Source of the DNA: Gammaproteobacteria bacterium
Lineage (GTDB): Bacteria; Pseudomonadota; Gammaproteobacteria; Berkiellales; Berkiellaceae
Direction of reading: 5' to 3'
Assembly: GCA_013288185.1 (NCBI GenBank)
Contig: JABDCK010000013.1
Coordinates: 1 to 38,594 of the forward strand
DNA: 38,594 nucleotides
This document shows, piece by piece, positions 37,701 to 38,594 of this stretch. The position numbers and the translations under genes were made by a program. Position 1 is the stretch's first letter. Every line of letters starts with the position of its first letter. The notes under the pieces were generated by a model. That model did no database searches. It had not been told where the DNA came from and saw nothing but the letters and a program-made list of their open reading frames with translations.

Positions 37701-38594
37701 GGAGAATCTTCCGCACTTGAAGCATCTGCAACACTTATCGTGGATAATACTTGTCCTCAAGCTGCATGGCGATGTTATAACCCCTTTGCAAAGGTTTCAG
37801 GCAAATGGGCGAATCTATTAACACCTTCTGAAAAAGATGTCGAGATATTTTCTACGCGGGCTGCGCATGAAGGAAAGCTATCAGAAAAAGAAGGCTCCTT
37901 AATAGTGAGGACTCGAGTAGCACATTACTTTCGTTTTGTGGTAGATGAAAATGACGGTGATGTTCCCAATAAAATTGCAAACTTTCTGATTCAACTAAGC
38001 GAAATGAGAAATGCGCATGGGTTAAATGATTCATCTTGTTTTCCGGGTTACTTGACACGTATTGCTAAGATGGGTGCTTTTCATAGTGTTGGTAAATTGT
38101 CTTGTGATTTTGTTGAGTTTTTGCATGATCATTTTCGCACGAAAGTATTACAACAATTTAAAGAAGAATATAACTCGGAAACCACACTTGAGGAAAAATG
38201 TGATCTATTAGCGTCATTGACAGATTTAAATGAGACGTTAGCAAGAGATATTATTCTAGGTAAAAGGGATTATGCAGAATCCTTGTGTGTTAGCAGACTT
38301 AATTTTATAAAAAAACTAGGAAGCGTTCATGCTAATTTTGAAGAGCTTGCGAATAATCCGCAAGCAATACTTTTTTATGAAAATAGTGAGGTATATATTT
38401 TGCAGTACTTAGTGGATGTCTCTAGAAATGAAATTGGCACGATGCTGGCTGATTATCATCGGCGTGCGCTTGATAGAGCTCCTACACGTGATGAATTAAA
38501 TGCAGCGAATCCTTTTAATGAAAGCGAGGAAAATGAACATGCAATATTTGATTTGATTTTTGCCCAGATCCCTTTTTCTCATAGCATAAGAACT
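34752..38594 (+). CDS. Giant ankyrin-repeat protein, 3' end outside window
   Basis: An open frame of 1281 codons starts at the ATG preceded by GGAGCGGAAG and reaches the right edge without a stop. Residues about 35-660 are ankyrin repeats arranged in a 100-residue superunit of three repeats: a YLHIAIEKKQTEIAKALI unit, a TPLIRAI-GQKEIALALI unit and a PPLGVAI-NQPEIALALIEAGA unit. Further degenerate ankyrin repeats continue to about 810. A charged helical stretch (about 880-980) follows, then a separate domain with RTRVAHYFRFV and DSSCFPGYLTRIAKMG (about 1050-1115). There is no signal peptide or membrane segment in the visible part. Ankyrin proteins of this size in Legionellales are typically injected host-binding effectors. 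Confidence 0.85.
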   Translation, partial: MPSTNLHQAIDEGSLPSAIELMDKRVNLEELQDGLTPLHHAIEKLQTEIANALIAGGANIEIICDHETPLTRAIFRGQKEVALALIKAGANLETPAKTSLGDLPPLGVAIFSYQPEIALALITAGAKVNVLVGGISYLHDAIDKKQTEIAKALIKRDANKEIICDNETPLTRAIFRGQKEIVQVLIYAGANLETPAKSVSGALPPLGVAIDLNQPEIALILIDAGADVNVLVNGESYLHIAIEKKQTKIAKALIMRRADKEIICGNLTPLIRAILNGQKEIAQELINARVNMEIPVKTNFGDLSPLGVAINKNQPEIALALIEAGAEVNVLVDGKTYLHIAIEKEQTEIAKALIARRGANIEIICDNMTPLIRAIHKGQKEIALALINARVNVEKPIKTDFGDLSLLGFAIDRKQPEIALALINARVNLEIPIKTDLGDLPPLGFAMINDQSEVAVALIAAGADANGFVNETPYLHIAIDKQQTKIANALIKRGANTDIIFGNVTPLIRAIIKGQKEIALALINARANVEIPQNTDLGDISPLGIAIDHRQPEIALALIKAGADINIPIKTIFGDMPSLGLAIFRNQSKVALALIAAGADVNVLVDGKSYLHDAIEDQQTDVANALIARGANKEIIYDNMTPLILAISRNQTLIALDLIEAGANVEAQCNEHTALQIAVEAANSRVIEALIKNGANLAVKFEGYSLLDFALMTGNIWIIRLIVDSGVKEISDEHRQKMSDLHYAIILGDEALVNAALQKNNNKDITYMGMFPLEMSLCLGRYKIAEMLIDAGLKKEIPFEELCVNSDGCPLSLLTSLLPHAQIFNIPLSSIMNHDFFNSEDNIVELLNVCSNGATFFDYVVKYQLFSQTKLYCLEILDLANRVKKLDDARRKAIADVDENAGADEAVFQANQHYRKTIVPYIAEHYRTVSLEETEKEIRELILKEIAKECEDYCKNNVDNLEECNRKNLIKEFIEDNCNDLIEGESSALEASATLIVDNTCPQAAWRCYNPFAKVSGKWANLLTPSEKDVEIFSTRAAHEGKLSEKEGSLIVRTRVAHYFRFVVDENDGDVPNKIANFLIQLSEMRNAHGLNDSSCFPGYLTRIAKMGAFHSVGKLSCDFVEFLHDHFRTKVLQQFKEEYNSETTLEEKCDLLASLTDLNETLARDIILGKRDYAESLCVSRLNFIKKLGSVHANFEELANNPQAILFYENSEVYILQYLVDVSRNEIGTMLADYHRRALDRAPTRDELNAANPFNESEENEHAIFDLIFAQIPFSHSIRT

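Overview
The window looks like a chromosomal segment of a host-adapted gammaproteobacterium of the order Legionellales (Legionella, Coxiella or Berkiella type). Base composition is AT-leaning. The housekeeping proteins are gammaproteobacterial (uvrB, aspS, and thrS-infC-rpmI-rplT-pheS-pheT-ihfA). Around them lie genes of the kind that intracellular bacteria inject into eukaryotic hosts: ADP-ribosyltransferase paralogs, a SidE-type phosphodiesterase and a giant ankyrin protein. The genus cannot be fixed from sequence alone.

Layout. 1-1666: accessory DNA with a small double-glycine-leader protein, the antisense remnant of a phage-type gene pair, and an unknown effector-like protein. 1667-7867: a compact integrated element on the minus strand (tyrosine integrase, unknown protein, AlpA-like regulator, small protein, replication-initiator-like protein, Twinkle/T7 gp4-like primase-helicase, and two overlapping small phage genes). 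It has no capsid, tail or terminase genes, so it resembles a phage satellite or integrative plasmid. 8234-9200: a NYN-domain nuclease gene preceded by a compact two-hairpin RNA with a terminator, then tRNA-Asn. 9257-12575: aspartate aminotransferase and uvrB, divergent.

12580-18945: four tandem paralogs coding for R-S-E-type ADP-ribosyltransferase domains followed by a membrane hairpin. Two carry a duplicated promoter and a 5' hairpin whose arms co-vary, and the last paralog has lost its catalytic ExE glutamates. 19010-27729: core translation genes: aspS on the minus strand, then tRNA-Val and thrS-infC-rpmI-rplT / pheS-pheT-ihfA on the plus strand. IF3 starts with ATT, and PheT lacks the internal tRNA-binding (EMAP-like) domain. 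27765-31870: two copies of a GC-rich palindromic repeat enclose tRNA-Pro, an APH(9)-like phosphotransferase and an autotransporter. 32106-38594: a degenerate-repeat protein with a Pro-Ala tract, a SidE/Dup-like phosphodiesterase, and an ankyrin protein that runs off the right edge.

The most interesting reading is that the ADP-ribosyltransferases and the SidE-like phosphodiesterase together encode, as separate proteins, the two activities that Legionella SidE effectors join in one polypeptide. This is a hypothesis: the loci are about 15 kb apart and the ART substrates are unknown.
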